Program-made: the position numbers and the translations under genes
Notes under the pieces: generated by a model
Seen by the model: the letters and a program-made list of their open reading frames with translations, nothing else
Told to the model about the DNA's origin: nothing
The model's database searches: none
Assembly (NCBI GenBank): GCA_017303575.1
Contig: JAFLCL010000011.1
Span: 1-64,000 of the forward strand
Length of the DNA: 64,000 nucleotides
Source: Deltaproteobacteria bacterium
GTDB lineage: Bacteria > Myxococcota_A > Polyangia > Polyangiales > Sandaracinaceae
Direction: 5' to 3'
Part shown: piece by piece, positions 16,963 through 24,468 of the stretch
How positions within the stretch are numbered: the first letter of the stretch is position 1
Layout of the letters: every line of letters begins with the position of its first letter

Positions 16963-17748
16963 ATGACGTCGCGCCACTTCCTCTGCCTCGCGCTCGCCTG
17001 CTGTCTCGCTCCGACCGCGGCGCGTGCCGAGGTGACGGCGCCCGCGCCCGACGACGACCAGCCTGCGCCACGTACGTACGCGGACGACTCCGACGCCCCG
17101 CTCGCGCGCATCGCCGGCCCGACGTCGGGTGCAGCGTCGATCCTCTCCGGTCGGACGCTCGGCGCAGGGCGCAGCGCCGTCGCCGCTGCCGCCGGCTGGC
17201 CGGGCGTGTGGGGTGAGCTCGCGCTCGCGCCGACGTCGGAGATCAACGTCCACGCGCGCGCCACGTTCCTCTACGGCGCGCCGATCATGGGCTTGATCGA
17301 AGGGCTCGGGGGCGAGCTCGCGATCCCCGTACGCGTGCACGTGCTCGGCGACGGACAGATCGATCTCGCGGTCCGCATGACGCCGCGCCTCTCGATCGGA
17401 GAAGGTCGTCTCTTCGGTGAGCGCGAGGGGCTCGGCGGATCGCTCTCGGGCGGGCTCGTCGTCGACGTGCACGGCGTGATGGGCTTCGCGATCGATCCGA
17501 ACGTCACGCTGATCGCTGGCCTCGGCGGCGGCGCAGGTGGATCGCTCGTCGATCAGTCGCCCGTGGGTCTCGCGTGGGTCGCGCGCGTGGCGGGCGAGCT
17601 CGGGCTCGAGGCGCTTCTCGCACGGGACTTCATGCTCTTCGCGCACGTGGAGGCGGGCTACGGCTTCGCCCCGGATCGCAGCGGGCTCCCGTTCTATCCG
17701 CAGCGCGAGGTGCTGAACGTCTCGCTCGGCGCCGCGTACGTTCTCTAG
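16963..17748 (+). CDS. Predicted outer-membrane/secreted beta-rich protein
   Basis: This 261-residue protein starts 3 bases after the phosphodiesterase gene. It has a Sec signal peptide (residues 1-22, ending AARA) and no lipobox Cys. The mature part alternates Gly-rich turns with amphipathic strands and ends VSLGAAYVL, the aromatic/aliphatic end typical of small outer-membrane barrels. No family recognised. It lies in the same transcript as the CRP-phosphodiesterase pair. Confidence 0.6.
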   Translation: MTSRHFLCLALACCLAPTAARAEVTAPAPDDDQPAPRTYADDSDAPLARIAGPTSGAASILSGRTLGAGRSAVAAAAGWPGVWGELALAPTSEINVHARATFLYGAPIMGLIEGLGGELAIPVRVHVLGDGQIDLAVRMTPRLSIGEGRLFGEREGLGGSLSGGLVVDVHGVMGFAIDPNVTLIAGLGGGAGGSLVDQSPVGLAWVARVAGELGLEALLARDFMLFAHVEAGYGFAPDRSGLPFYPQREVLNVSLGAAYVL

Positions 17749-17757
17749 GTCAGTCGA

Positions 17758-18210
17758 TCACGAGGCGAGCGCCTCGACGCGCGCGCGCAGCGCCTCGATC
17801 TCGTGTGCGTCGTAGACGCCCACGTGTCTCTCGACCACGACGCCCTCGCGATCGATCACCATCACGTTCGCCTGCCCGCGGGCCAGCAAGAACGGCGGCT
17901 TCGTCAGCGCGCCCTTCCAGTCGAGGAGGATCTCGAGGTCGTTCTTGTTGCCGAGCGTGCGCACGACGCGACGGACGATGCTGCGCACCGGATCGAAGTC
18001 GAACGAGGCCACGTCGCCGATGGCCAGCACGTCGAGGCTCGGGACGCGTCGCGCGAGCTCGCGCAGCGAGCGCTTGAGCTCGGCGTTGTCCTCGAGGCGA
18101 TCGCGGGGCTCGTAGAACGCGACGATCACGCGACCCCGCAGGAACGGCGTCCGCTCACCACCGCGGTTGGACTCGAGACGCAGCGTCTCGATCGCACGCG
18201 TCTCGGTCAG
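17758..18210 (-). CDS. Thioredoxin-fold (redoxin-like) protein
   Basis: About 150 residues. The core GRVIVAFYEPRDRLEDN resembles the redoxin entry strand and helix, and the last third (NVMVIDREGVVVERHVGVYD) matches the redoxin strand pair. The Cys-X-X-Cys site is absent, Glu-Pro-Arg-Asp standing in its place, so normal redox catalysis is unlikely. No ATG exists in the right place; the best start is CTG at 18210, which overlaps the stop of the upstream Tat protein gene (CTGA). The start is uncertain. Confidence 0.6.
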   Translation of the reverse strand: MTETRAIETLRLESNRGGERTPFLRGRVIVAFYEPRDRLEDNAELKRSLRELARRVPSLDVLAIGDVASFDFDPVRSIVRRVVRTLGNKNDLEILLDWKGALTKPPFLLARGQANVMVIDREGVVVERHVGVYDAHEIEALRARVEALAS

Positions 18211-18521
18211 GGCGTCGTCCCGCCGGTGGCTGGCACCGCCGGCGGCGTCACCGTGCCGCCGCAGTTGCGCCCGCTGTTGACGCCATCGCTCGGATCGCTG
18301 TCGGTGCAGCCCGTCGTCGTGCAGTGCGTGCCGCGGCCCAGACCGTCGCTCGGATCTTGGTCGCTGCAGCCACCGCCCGACATCGCGCCCAGACAGCAAC
18401 CCACAGCGCCGAGCGCGGAGGCGACGCCGATCGTCGCCCCACCGAGCATCGTGATCGCGCGGCGCGACATCGTGCGGCTCGTGGCGATCTCATCGTGCGA
18501 GAGCGTGCTCTTCTTGGTCAT
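18207..18521 (-). CDS. Small Tat-type exported protein with Asp-Pro-Ser-Asp repeats
   Basis: This 104-residue protein has SRRAITMLGG at about 18-27, a twin-arginine signal, followed by a hydrophobic stretch and a CC pair. The mature part has two copies of a Cys/Asp-rich unit (CSDQDPSDG..GTHC and CTDSDPSDG..GRNC) and a Thr/Pro tail. It is exported folded and may bind a metal ion. The stop overlaps the proposed CTG start of the redoxin-like gene. Confidence 0.6.
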   Translation of the reverse strand: MTKKSTLSHDEIATSRTMSRRAITMLGGATIGVASALGAVGCCLGAMSGGGCSDQDPSDGLGRGTHCTTTGCTDSDPSDGVNSGRNCGGTVTPPAVPATGGTTP

Positions 18522-18613
18522 GGCCACCTCGTGCGCGAGGAGACCACGTTCCCGCGCGTCGCAGCAAGCCGGGGGCTCTCGCGTGTGAGTCGAGCGCTGC
18601 CGCAGGCGCAGTG

Positions 18614-18642
18614 TTGATCGCGCGCGCGATTCAGCGTGTACT
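18614..18642 (+). promoter_or_regulatory. Possible sigma-70-type promoter for the VWA lipoprotein gene
   Basis: TTGATC (18614-18619) and TGTACT (18637-18642) are separated by 17 bases, about 30 bases before the ATG at 18673. It sits in the divergent gap between the Tat protein gene and the VWA gene. Weak match, read by eye. Confidence 0.25.
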
Positions 18643-18672
18643 TTCTTCTTTCGATCTCGCACGAGGTACGTC

Positions 18673-20091
18673 ATGAAGCGCGCGCTCCTTCTTCTCGCGG
18701 TGGTGGCCCTGACCTCGGCCTGCGAGGTCAGCGGTGGAGGCACGCGGCGACGTGACTCTGGTCCTTCGATCTTCACCGATGCGCCCGGCCTCGAGACGCC
18801 GGATGCGTACTTCGAGCGCGCCGACATCGGCCCCCTGCCCGACGCTCCGCCTCTGCCCGGCGACAGCGACGGTGATGGCATCCCCGACGCGGACGAAGCG
18901 CGCTACGGCACCGATCCGAGCAACGCCGACACGGACGGTGATGGGCTCGGTGACGGTGTGGAGGTGCTCGCAGAGACCGATCCCACCGATCGAGCGGACC
19001 GCATCCCCGACACCGACTTCTACGTGGTGCTCCCCTACATGGAGGAGCCGATCCATCGGCCGCTCGACTTCCGTGCGCGCCTCGGACGCGCCGACATCTT
19101 CTTCCTCGTCGACACCACCGGCTCGATGGGGGCGGCGATCACGAACGTCACTTCCTCGCTGTCGACGACGATCGTGCCGGCCGTCAACGACGCGATCGCG
19201 GATGCAGTGATGGGCGTGGGCGACTACCGCGACTTCCCCGTCGATCCGCACGGAGATCCGGGCGATTGGGCGTTCCAGATCCGTCAGACGATGACGAGCG
19301 ATCTGCCCTCGGTGCAGACGGCGCTCCGCGGGCTTCGTGCGGGCGGCGGCAACGACGGTCCCGAGTCCGCGACGGAAGGCCTCTTCCGCACCGCCTCGGG
19401 CGACACGTGCCCCGACGGCTTCGGCGAGGCGTGCTTCCGCTTCTCGTCGCACCCGATCATCGTCCTCGTCACCGACGCTCAGTTCCACAACGGTCCCGAC
19501 ACCTCGAACGACTACGGGTCCGCGGTGCCGACCGCGCGTACGTGGAGCGAGACGACCGCCGCGCTCAACGCGAACGACGTGAAGGTCGTGGGAGTCGCGG
19601 TCGACTCCGCGCCGTTCCCGCTGCCGTTCCCCATCCCCGTCGCGAGCGAGCCCGACCTGCGCGCGCTCGCGATGGCGACCGACTCGCGCTCGAGCACCGG
19701 CACGTTGACGGTGTTCACCGCCGCGAGCGGCTCGGTGAGCACCTCGGTGGTCGATGGCATCGTCGACCTCGTCGGCGCGGCGGAGCAGGACGTGTCCGCG
19801 CGCAAGCTCGACGACGACACCGACGCGATGGACGCCACGCAGTTCATCCTCGCGATCACGCCGCTCCGCGCGACGCGGGCGACGCGCTTCGACGACACGA
19901 CGTTCTTCGGTGTCGCGGGCGGCACGACGGTCACGTTCGACGTGACGTTCCAGAACAACGTCGCGCCCGCGACCGATCGCGTGCAGCTCTACCGCGCCTT
20001 CATCGAGGTGTTCGAGGTCTCGAGCGGCACGGCGCTCGATCGCCGCAACGTCTACATCGTCATCCCGCGCGAGGACGGCGGCCTCATCTGA
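18673..20091 (+). CDS. VWA-domain lipoprotein with thrombospondin type 3 repeats
   Basis: This 472-residue lipoprotein has lipobox TSAC (Cys 17). Calcium-binding TSP3-like repeats (GDSDGDGIPDADE, ADTDGDGLGDG) lie at about 62-105, and a von Willebrand A domain begins near 140 with MIDAS motif DTTGSMG. The remaining strand-helix pattern is complete, with DVKVVGVAVDS late in the domain. A beta domain of about 100 residues ends the protein. It is likely a surface adhesion or binding protein. Its stop abuts the stop of rtcB on the other strand in a TGATCA. Confidence 0.85.
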   Translation: MKRALLLLAVVALTSACEVSGGGTRRRDSGPSIFTDAPGLETPDAYFERADIGPLPDAPPLPGDSDGDGIPDADEARYGTDPSNADTDGDGLGDGVEVLAETDPTDRADRIPDTDFYVVLPYMEEPIHRPLDFRARLGRADIFFLVDTTGSMGAAITNVTSSLSTTIVPAVNDAIADAVMGVGDYRDFPVDPHGDPGDWAFQIRQTMTSDLPSVQTALRGLRAGGGNDGPESATEGLFRTASGDTCPDGFGEACFRFSSHPIIVLVTDAQFHNGPDTSNDYGSAVPTARTWSETTAALNANDVKVVGVAVDSAPFPLPFPIPVASEPDLRALAMATDSRSSTGTLTVFTAASGSVSTSVVDGIVDLVGAAEQDVSARKLDDDTDAMDATQFILAITPLRATRATRFDDTTFFGVAGGTTVTFDVTFQNNVAPATDRVQLYRAFIEVFEVSSGTALDRRNVYIVIPREDGGLI

Positions 20092-21207
20092 TCACCCGAT
20101 CCCCTTGTGCACGAGGAGCGGGGTGAGGCGCTCCTCGACGCGCATAAGAGGTCGTGCATCGGCCAGCACCGCGTCGAGATCCTTGTAGGCAGAAGGGATC
20201 TCGTCGAGGAGCCCTCGCGCGAGGCGTGCGTCGAAGAGCACGCCGTGCATCGCGCGCGCGAGGTCAGGCACCTCGTGCGTTCGACGCGCCTCCGTGCGAG
20301 TCATCGCGCGACCCGCGCCGTGTGGACACGATCCGAGCGCGCCCGCGGGCGCATCGTCTCGCGCACGCACGATCGCGACGTCGGCGCCCATCGACCCGGG
20401 CACGAGGCCTCGCTCGCCGGCCCCAAGCGCCATCGCGCCCTTGCGGTGCACGTAGACGTCGCGCGGCTCGCCGTCGATCACGTGACGCTCGCGCCGCACC
20501 GAGTCGTGGTGCGTGTCGAGGCGCGTGCTCTCGTCGACCGTGAGCGCGACGCGATCGCCGATCGCCTCGAGCACGCGCGTCATCACGACGCGACGGTTCT
20601 GACGCGCCCACGCGACCGCACGCTCGACGTCCGCGAGGTAGCCTGCACCTTCTTCGGATCGCGCGAGCACGCGCGCGTAGCCTCCGCGTCGCTCGGTGGC
20701 CGACCTGCGATGGAGGGCCTGGAGGCACGGTCCGAGCGAGCGCGAACCCGTGTGCACGAGCAGCCACAGCGATCCGTCGTGCCTCGCGCGCCGGAGCTCG
20801 ACGAAGTGGTTGCCGCGACCGATCGTGCCGAGCTCGTGGCCGTGCTCCACGTCGGCGAGCGGAGTCGTGTGCCGCTGGATGGGGACCGCACGCGCGATTC
20901 GCTCGAGCACGTCGCGCGCCCGCCGCGGGTCCTCGAGCGAGTCCGTCGAGCGGGCGATGCGGAGCCCCGCGATGCCGCAGCCGAGATCCGAGCCGAGCCA
21001 GGCGGGCACGAGCCAGTCGCGCGTCGCGATGGCGGTGCCCACGCACGCGGGCTCCTCGTCGAGCGAGCCCGCGAGGTGAACGTCCGGAAAGACCCCGAGG
21101 TGCGCGACATCGTCGATCGCCAGCACACGATCGACGAAGCGCGCGATGTCGGGATCGAGCGCCGAGACGAACGTGCTGAGGCGCTGTCGATCGCGCGCGC
21201 GCGTCAT
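20092..21207 (-). CDS. rtcB: RtcB-family RNA ligase
   Basis: This 371-residue protein ligates RNA 2',3'-cyclic-phosphate or 3'-phosphate ends to 5'-OH ends through a GMP-histidine intermediate. All metal and catalytic positions expected from the family are visible: Asp74 and Cys77 (GSDLGCG), His134 (GRGNHFVE), His152 (VHTGSRSLG), His254 (VYVHRKGA) and the guanylylated His296 (GSCPHGAGR). It is shorter than E. coli RtcB (408), as in the RtcB2-type branch. No archease or RNA cyclase is beside it. Its ATG overlaps the stop of an RbfA-like gene, so the two are coupled. Confidence 0.93.
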   Translation of the reverse strand: MTRARDRQRLSTFVSALDPDIARFVDRVLAIDDVAHLGVFPDVHLAGSLDEEPACVGTAIATRDWLVPAWLGSDLGCGIAGLRIARSTDSLEDPRRARDVLERIARAVPIQRHTTPLADVEHGHELGTIGRGNHFVELRRARHDGSLWLLVHTGSRSLGPCLQALHRRSATERRGGYARVLARSEEGAGYLADVERAVAWARQNRRVVMTRVLEAIGDRVALTVDESTRLDTHHDSVRRERHVIDGEPRDVYVHRKGAMALGAGERGLVPGSMGADVAIVRARDDAPAGALGSCPHGAGRAMTRTEARRTHEVPDLARAMHGVLFDARLARGLLDEIPSAYKDLDAVLADARPLMRVEERLTPLLVHKGIG

Positions 21208-21677
21208 CGTTCACCTCCCACGAGCGCCGCGAGCGCGAGCTCGTCCTCCGTGAGCAGAGACCACGTGAGCCGCAGCGCGCGCTTGCGATCGAGCTCGACG
21301 GCCAGCTCGCTCGCGAGGCGTCGCTCGACGCGCGTGAGCGCAGCGTGCGCGGCCGCGTGGACCTCCGCAGGGCACGCGAACGTCGCATGCACGGACTTGC
21401 CGTCGTTGCGCGCCCCCTCGAGGCGTACGTCCTCGAGCGCGGGATCCTCGAGGCTCGCGAGCGTGAGGGCGAGGGCTTCGCGCGCGGCCGATGCGATCAT
21501 CGCGGCGCGCGGGTCGGGGAACAGATCGAACGAATCGAAGGAGCCAGGAACATGCGCGCGGGTGCCTCTTCGGCCCCGCTCGCGAGAGCGTCGATGGGTC
21601 AAGACGAGCCTCGTGTGCTCGCGAACGCGAGCCGCCAGGGTGAGGTGCGAACGCGCCGCGTCGTCACCCGGCTTCAC
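21204..21677 (-). CDS. RbfA-like ribosome-binding protein coupled to rtcB
   Basis: The open frame gives up to 157 residues; a TTG at 21602 (132 residues, THRRSRERG) is a likelier start, and the RbfA-like part begins still later. The pattern AAREALALTLASLEDPALEDV followed by an alternating strand, a long helix (ALTRVERRLASELAVEL) and a final strand (RALRLTWS) matches the KH-type fold of RbfA, including the DPxL element after the first helix. RbfA helps finish the 30S subunit. It is not a PrfH release factor, since no GGQ motif is present. Identification is by pattern only. Confidence 0.55.
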   Translation of the reverse strand: MKPGDDAARSHLTLAARVREHTRLVLTHRRSRERGRRGTRAHVPGSFDSFDLFPDPRAAMIASAAREALALTLASLEDPALEDVRLEGARNDGKSVHATFACPAEVHAAAHAALTRVERRLASELAVELDRKRALRLTWSLLTEDELALAALVGGER

Positions 21678-21916
21678 GAAGGAGCGTGGCGTCGCGCGTC
21701 ATGCGGACGCACCGAGGCGCTCAGGCTTCGTCGTGCCGAGAGAGGATCGCGGGATGTGCGTGCGCAGTCATGACGTCCTCGAGAGGTGCGGACGAGACGC
21801 GCGCGGCGCGCCGTGCTGACGACACAAGGCGCAGAAACGCGAAACGAGGAAGAGATCGCTCTCTTCCTCGTTCGTCGGACCGGTGCGCGATCAGCCGATC
21901 CCGCGCTCGCCCCAGC
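21678..21916. other. Gap between the RbfA-like gene and the PilZ-PEGA gene
   Basis: No convincing gene is seen. Any promoter of the RbfA-rtcB unit should lie here, read on the minus strand. The plus-strand open frames crossing the region are Arg-rich shadows. The gap grows to more than 300 bases if the RbfA-like gene starts at 21602. Confidence 0.5.
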
Positions 21917-23854
21917 TCAGAAGGGATTCTCGGGCGGCGCCTCTTCAGGCTCCGATCCGCCGCTGCCCTCGCTACCGCCGCCGCCACCACCACCGCCGGA
22001 GCTTTCGCTGCCACCCGAGGGCTCGCTGCCACCCGAGGGCTCGCTGCCGCCGCCGCCGCCCGAGCCTTCGCTGCCGCCGCTTCCTTCGCTGCCGCCCGTC
22101 GTCTCCGGCGGACGCGGTCGCCCGCCACCACCCGTCGACGCGGGCGCGGCGACGAGCGCGATCTCGACGCGGGCCTGCATCGCGTCGGCGCCGGCGGTGA
22201 ACGCCGACGGAGCGACGTTCGCGGTGGCCGACGTGTAGCCCGAGAGCGAGGCCGAGACGCGAAGGTCGCGCGTGGGTCGCGTGATCGTCAGCGTCGCAGG
22301 CGAGGTGCCCGAGCGTCCTCCCGCGCGAACCGTGGCGCCTGGCGGCGTCGTCACGATCTCGATGCGATACGGCAGCGCCTCGAGGGCGATGCGCACGGGA
22401 CGCGCTCCCTCCGCGACCTGGATCTCTTGGGTCGCGTCGCGGTAGCCATCGAGGTGCGCGACGATCGTCATGGGGCCGACCATCGCCTCGAGATCGAAGG
22501 GCGAGGTGCCCAGCGTCGCCCCGCCTGCGCGGAGCGTCGCGCCTGGCGGCGTGGTCTCGATGCGGACCGTCGCGCGCGGCATCTCGACGCCGATGCCAGC
22601 GCCCTCGGGCGTGCCCTCGGTGCCTTCGACTGGCGTGCCTTCGGTGCCCTCGACCGGCGTTCCTTCCGTGCCCTCGGTGCCCTCGACCGGCGTTCCTTCC
22701 GTGCCCTCGGTCCCTTCCGGCACGACCTCGGTGGTCTCGGGCGGCGTGACCTCGGTGCTCGTCGTCGTCTCGGGAGGCGTCGTCGTCTCCGGCGGCGTCT
22801 GCATCGAGTTGTAGACGAAGTACCCGCCCACACCGATGACGAGCAGCGAGACGAGGATGATCGGGAGCATGTTCGAGCCCGGCTCGGCCGGCGGCGTCAC
22901 CGGTGCAGCGACCGGCGGCTTGGACGCGGGCTTGTCTGCCGTGGCCTTGGTCTCCGCGGCAGCGGCTGCCTTCTTCGCGGCCGCTTCCTTCTCCGCCTTC
23001 TCGGCGGCGGCCTTCTTCGCGGCGTCCGCAGCGGCCTTGTCCTTGGCGGCCTTCTCCGCGTCCTCGGCCTCGCGCTTCTTCGCCTCGGCCTCGGCCTTCT
23101 CGCGCTCTTCGCGCTCGCCCTTCTCGCGCTCGGCCCGATCACGCGCGTCCTTCTCCGCGCGCTCCTTGGCCTCGGCCTCGTCCTTGGCCTTCTGCGCGGC
23201 GGCCTCGCGCTCCTTCTCGATCTCGTCGGTGCGCTTGCGCGCCTCCACGGCCTTTGCCTCGGCCTCCTTGCCTGCGAGATCGTCGGCGCCGCCTTCGCTC
23301 AGCGCCGCGGCGAGGAACTCGCTCGCCTGGCGCACCTGCGTGCGATCCTCGGGCGGCGGGAGCTCGGCCTCGGTCGGCCCCGCGCTCGGGAAGAACTGCA
23401 TCGTCGCCTTGGCCGAGCGCACGGGACGCGGCGAGGGCGAGGGGGACGCGACCAGGCCGTCGTCTTCCTTGGCCTCCTTGTCGCCGCCGCCCGCTTCGTA
23501 CTGGCCCGGCTCGTCGCCGCGCTGCTCCACGATCTTGTCGACCAGCGTCCGGCTCTCCGGATCCATCTTGATGAACTTGATCCCCATGCCGGCGGGGTTC
23601 GCGTCCGTCGCGCCGTCCGTCGCCTCGCGCTTCCACACGACGCGGCCGACGCCCTGGATCAGCTTGCTCTCGTCCTTGAGCTGCAGCTCGAACTTGAGGA
23701 GCGTGCCGATCGCCATCGGCTGCTTGGACTTGATGAAGAGACCGCCGTGGCTGATGTCGTTGCTGTAGTGCTCGACGAACTCGTCGACCGTGGCGCTCTT
23801 GAAGCGGACCTTCAGCGAGACGGGTGCGCGCTTGTCCTTGCGCGTGTCATTCAT
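21917..23854 (-). CDS. PilZ - coiled coil - TM - PEGA fusion protein
   Basis: This 645-residue protein begins with a PilZ domain (about 1-105) with both c-di-GMP motifs intact: RKDKR at 5-9 and DISHGG at 33-38. A Lys/Glu/Ala-rich charged helix of about 120 residues follows (about 190-310), then one transmembrane segment (about 328-348), a Thr/Pro/Glu linker containing EGTEGTP repeats, two PEGA domains (around 428-490 and 500-570, each with TTPPGATxRAGG) and a Gly/Ser tail. PilZ should be cytosolic and PEGA periplasmic, so c-di-GMP sensing may be relayed to the envelope. Confidence 0.88.
   Translation of the reverse strand: MNDTRKDKRAPVSLKVRFKSATVDEFVEHYSNDISHGGLFIKSKQPMAIGTLLKFELQLKDESKLIQGVGRVVWKREATDGATDANPAGMGIKFIKMDPESRTLVDKIVEQRGDEPGQYEAGGGDKEAKEDDGLVASPSPSPRPVRSAKATMQFFPSAGPTEAELPPPEDRTQVRQASEFLAAALSEGGADDLAGKEAEAKAVEARKRTDEIEKEREAAAQKAKDEAEAKERAEKDARDRAEREKGEREEREKAEAEAKKREAEDAEKAAKDKAAADAAKKAAAEKAEKEAAAKKAAAAAETKATADKPASKPPVAAPVTPPAEPGSNMLPIILVSLLVIGVGGYFVYNSMQTPPETTTPPETTTSTEVTPPETTEVVPEGTEGTEGTPVEGTEGTEGTPVEGTEGTPVEGTEGTPEGAGIGVEMPRATVRIETTPPGATLRAGGATLGTSPFDLEAMVGPMTIVAHLDGYRDATQEIQVAEGARPVRIALEALPYRIEIVTTPPGATVRAGGRSGTSPATLTITRPTRDLRVSASLSGYTSATANVAPSAFTAGADAMQARVEIALVAAPASTGGGGRPRPPETTGGSEGSGGSEGSGGGGGSEPSGGSEPSGGSESSGGGGGGGGSEGSGGSEPEEAPPENPF
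22602..22720 (-). repeat. Low-complexity tandem repeat in the PilZ-PEGA gene
   Basis: Repeated units related to GTGCCCTCGG and TCGACCGGCGTTCC encode several copies of Pro-Val-Glu-Gly-Thr-Glu-Gly-Thr in the periplasmic linker. Copies are nearly identical at the DNA level, indicating recent expansion and possible length variation between strains. Confidence 0.7.
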
Positions 23855-23960
23855 CGTTGGGCTCCTCGACGGTCGGGGATGGAGACCCCGAACGAGGCCG
23901 CGACGATACCACGGCCCGCGCCCGCCGCGTCCTTTCCGGCCGTCTGTCGGGCCCGCGTCC

Positions 23961-24452
23961 TCAGGCGCCTTCGAGGGCCGCGGTGCGCACGCGCTCGAAC
24001 GCCGCGACCACGCTCTTCTCGTCGAGCGTCGGATAGCGCGCGCAGATCCGCGCGGCGGCGACTGGCACCGTCGCGACGATGTCGGGATGGATGCGCGCGC
24101 GCGACGCCATCGCGATCCCCGTCACCACCGCCCGGATCATGCTCGCGCGAAAGCCCGAGCCTTCGTGCACGCCGACCGAGGCGTCCATGTGGTTGGGCAG
24201 CTCCGCGAGGATGTTGCGCGCCTCGGCGCCCGGGACCTCGGCGAGCTCACCCATCACGTACGCGTAGAGCAGCGCACCGCGGTGCGTCGTCTTGCGGAGC
24301 CGCGAGACCTCGTCGACGGCGCGCCGCGCTGCGTGCGCGGAGAAAGGGTGGCGACCACTGATCACCGCGATCACCAGCGGCCCGTGGACTCCCAGCGCCG
24401 CACCTTCATCCTCGAAGCAGATCGTCGTCGAGACGGCCGGACGCAGCATCAA
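23961..24452 (-). CDS. Small cytosolic protein of unknown function
   Basis: This 163-residue protein has no signal peptide and shows an alternating alpha/beta pattern (VIAVISGRHPFS; a helix; GALLYAYV; a helix; then a long helical C-terminus). The layout recalls STAS/SpoIIAA-like proteins. Length and layout also resemble the product at 44489-44950 in this window. It is the last gene of a run with the two genes upstream (16 bases from the HEAT lipoprotein gene). Confidence 0.55.
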   Translation of the reverse strand: MMLRPAVSTTICFEDEGAALGVHGPLVIAVISGRHPFSAHAARRAVDEVSRLRKTTHRGALLYAYVMGELAEVPGAEARNILAELPNHMDASVGVHEGSGFRASMIRAVVTGIAMASRARIHPDIVATVPVAAARICARYPTLDEKSVVAAFERVRTAALEGA

Positions 24453-24468
24453 GAGGGGAAAGATTCAT

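Noticed and set aside
21204-21677. Peptide chain release factor H (PrfH) as rtcB partner
   Set aside because: No GGQ motif; the fold pattern fits RbfA better.
22602-22720. Possible CRISPR-like array
   Set aside because: The repeats are short, lie in frame inside the PilZ-PEGA gene and have no unique spacers.
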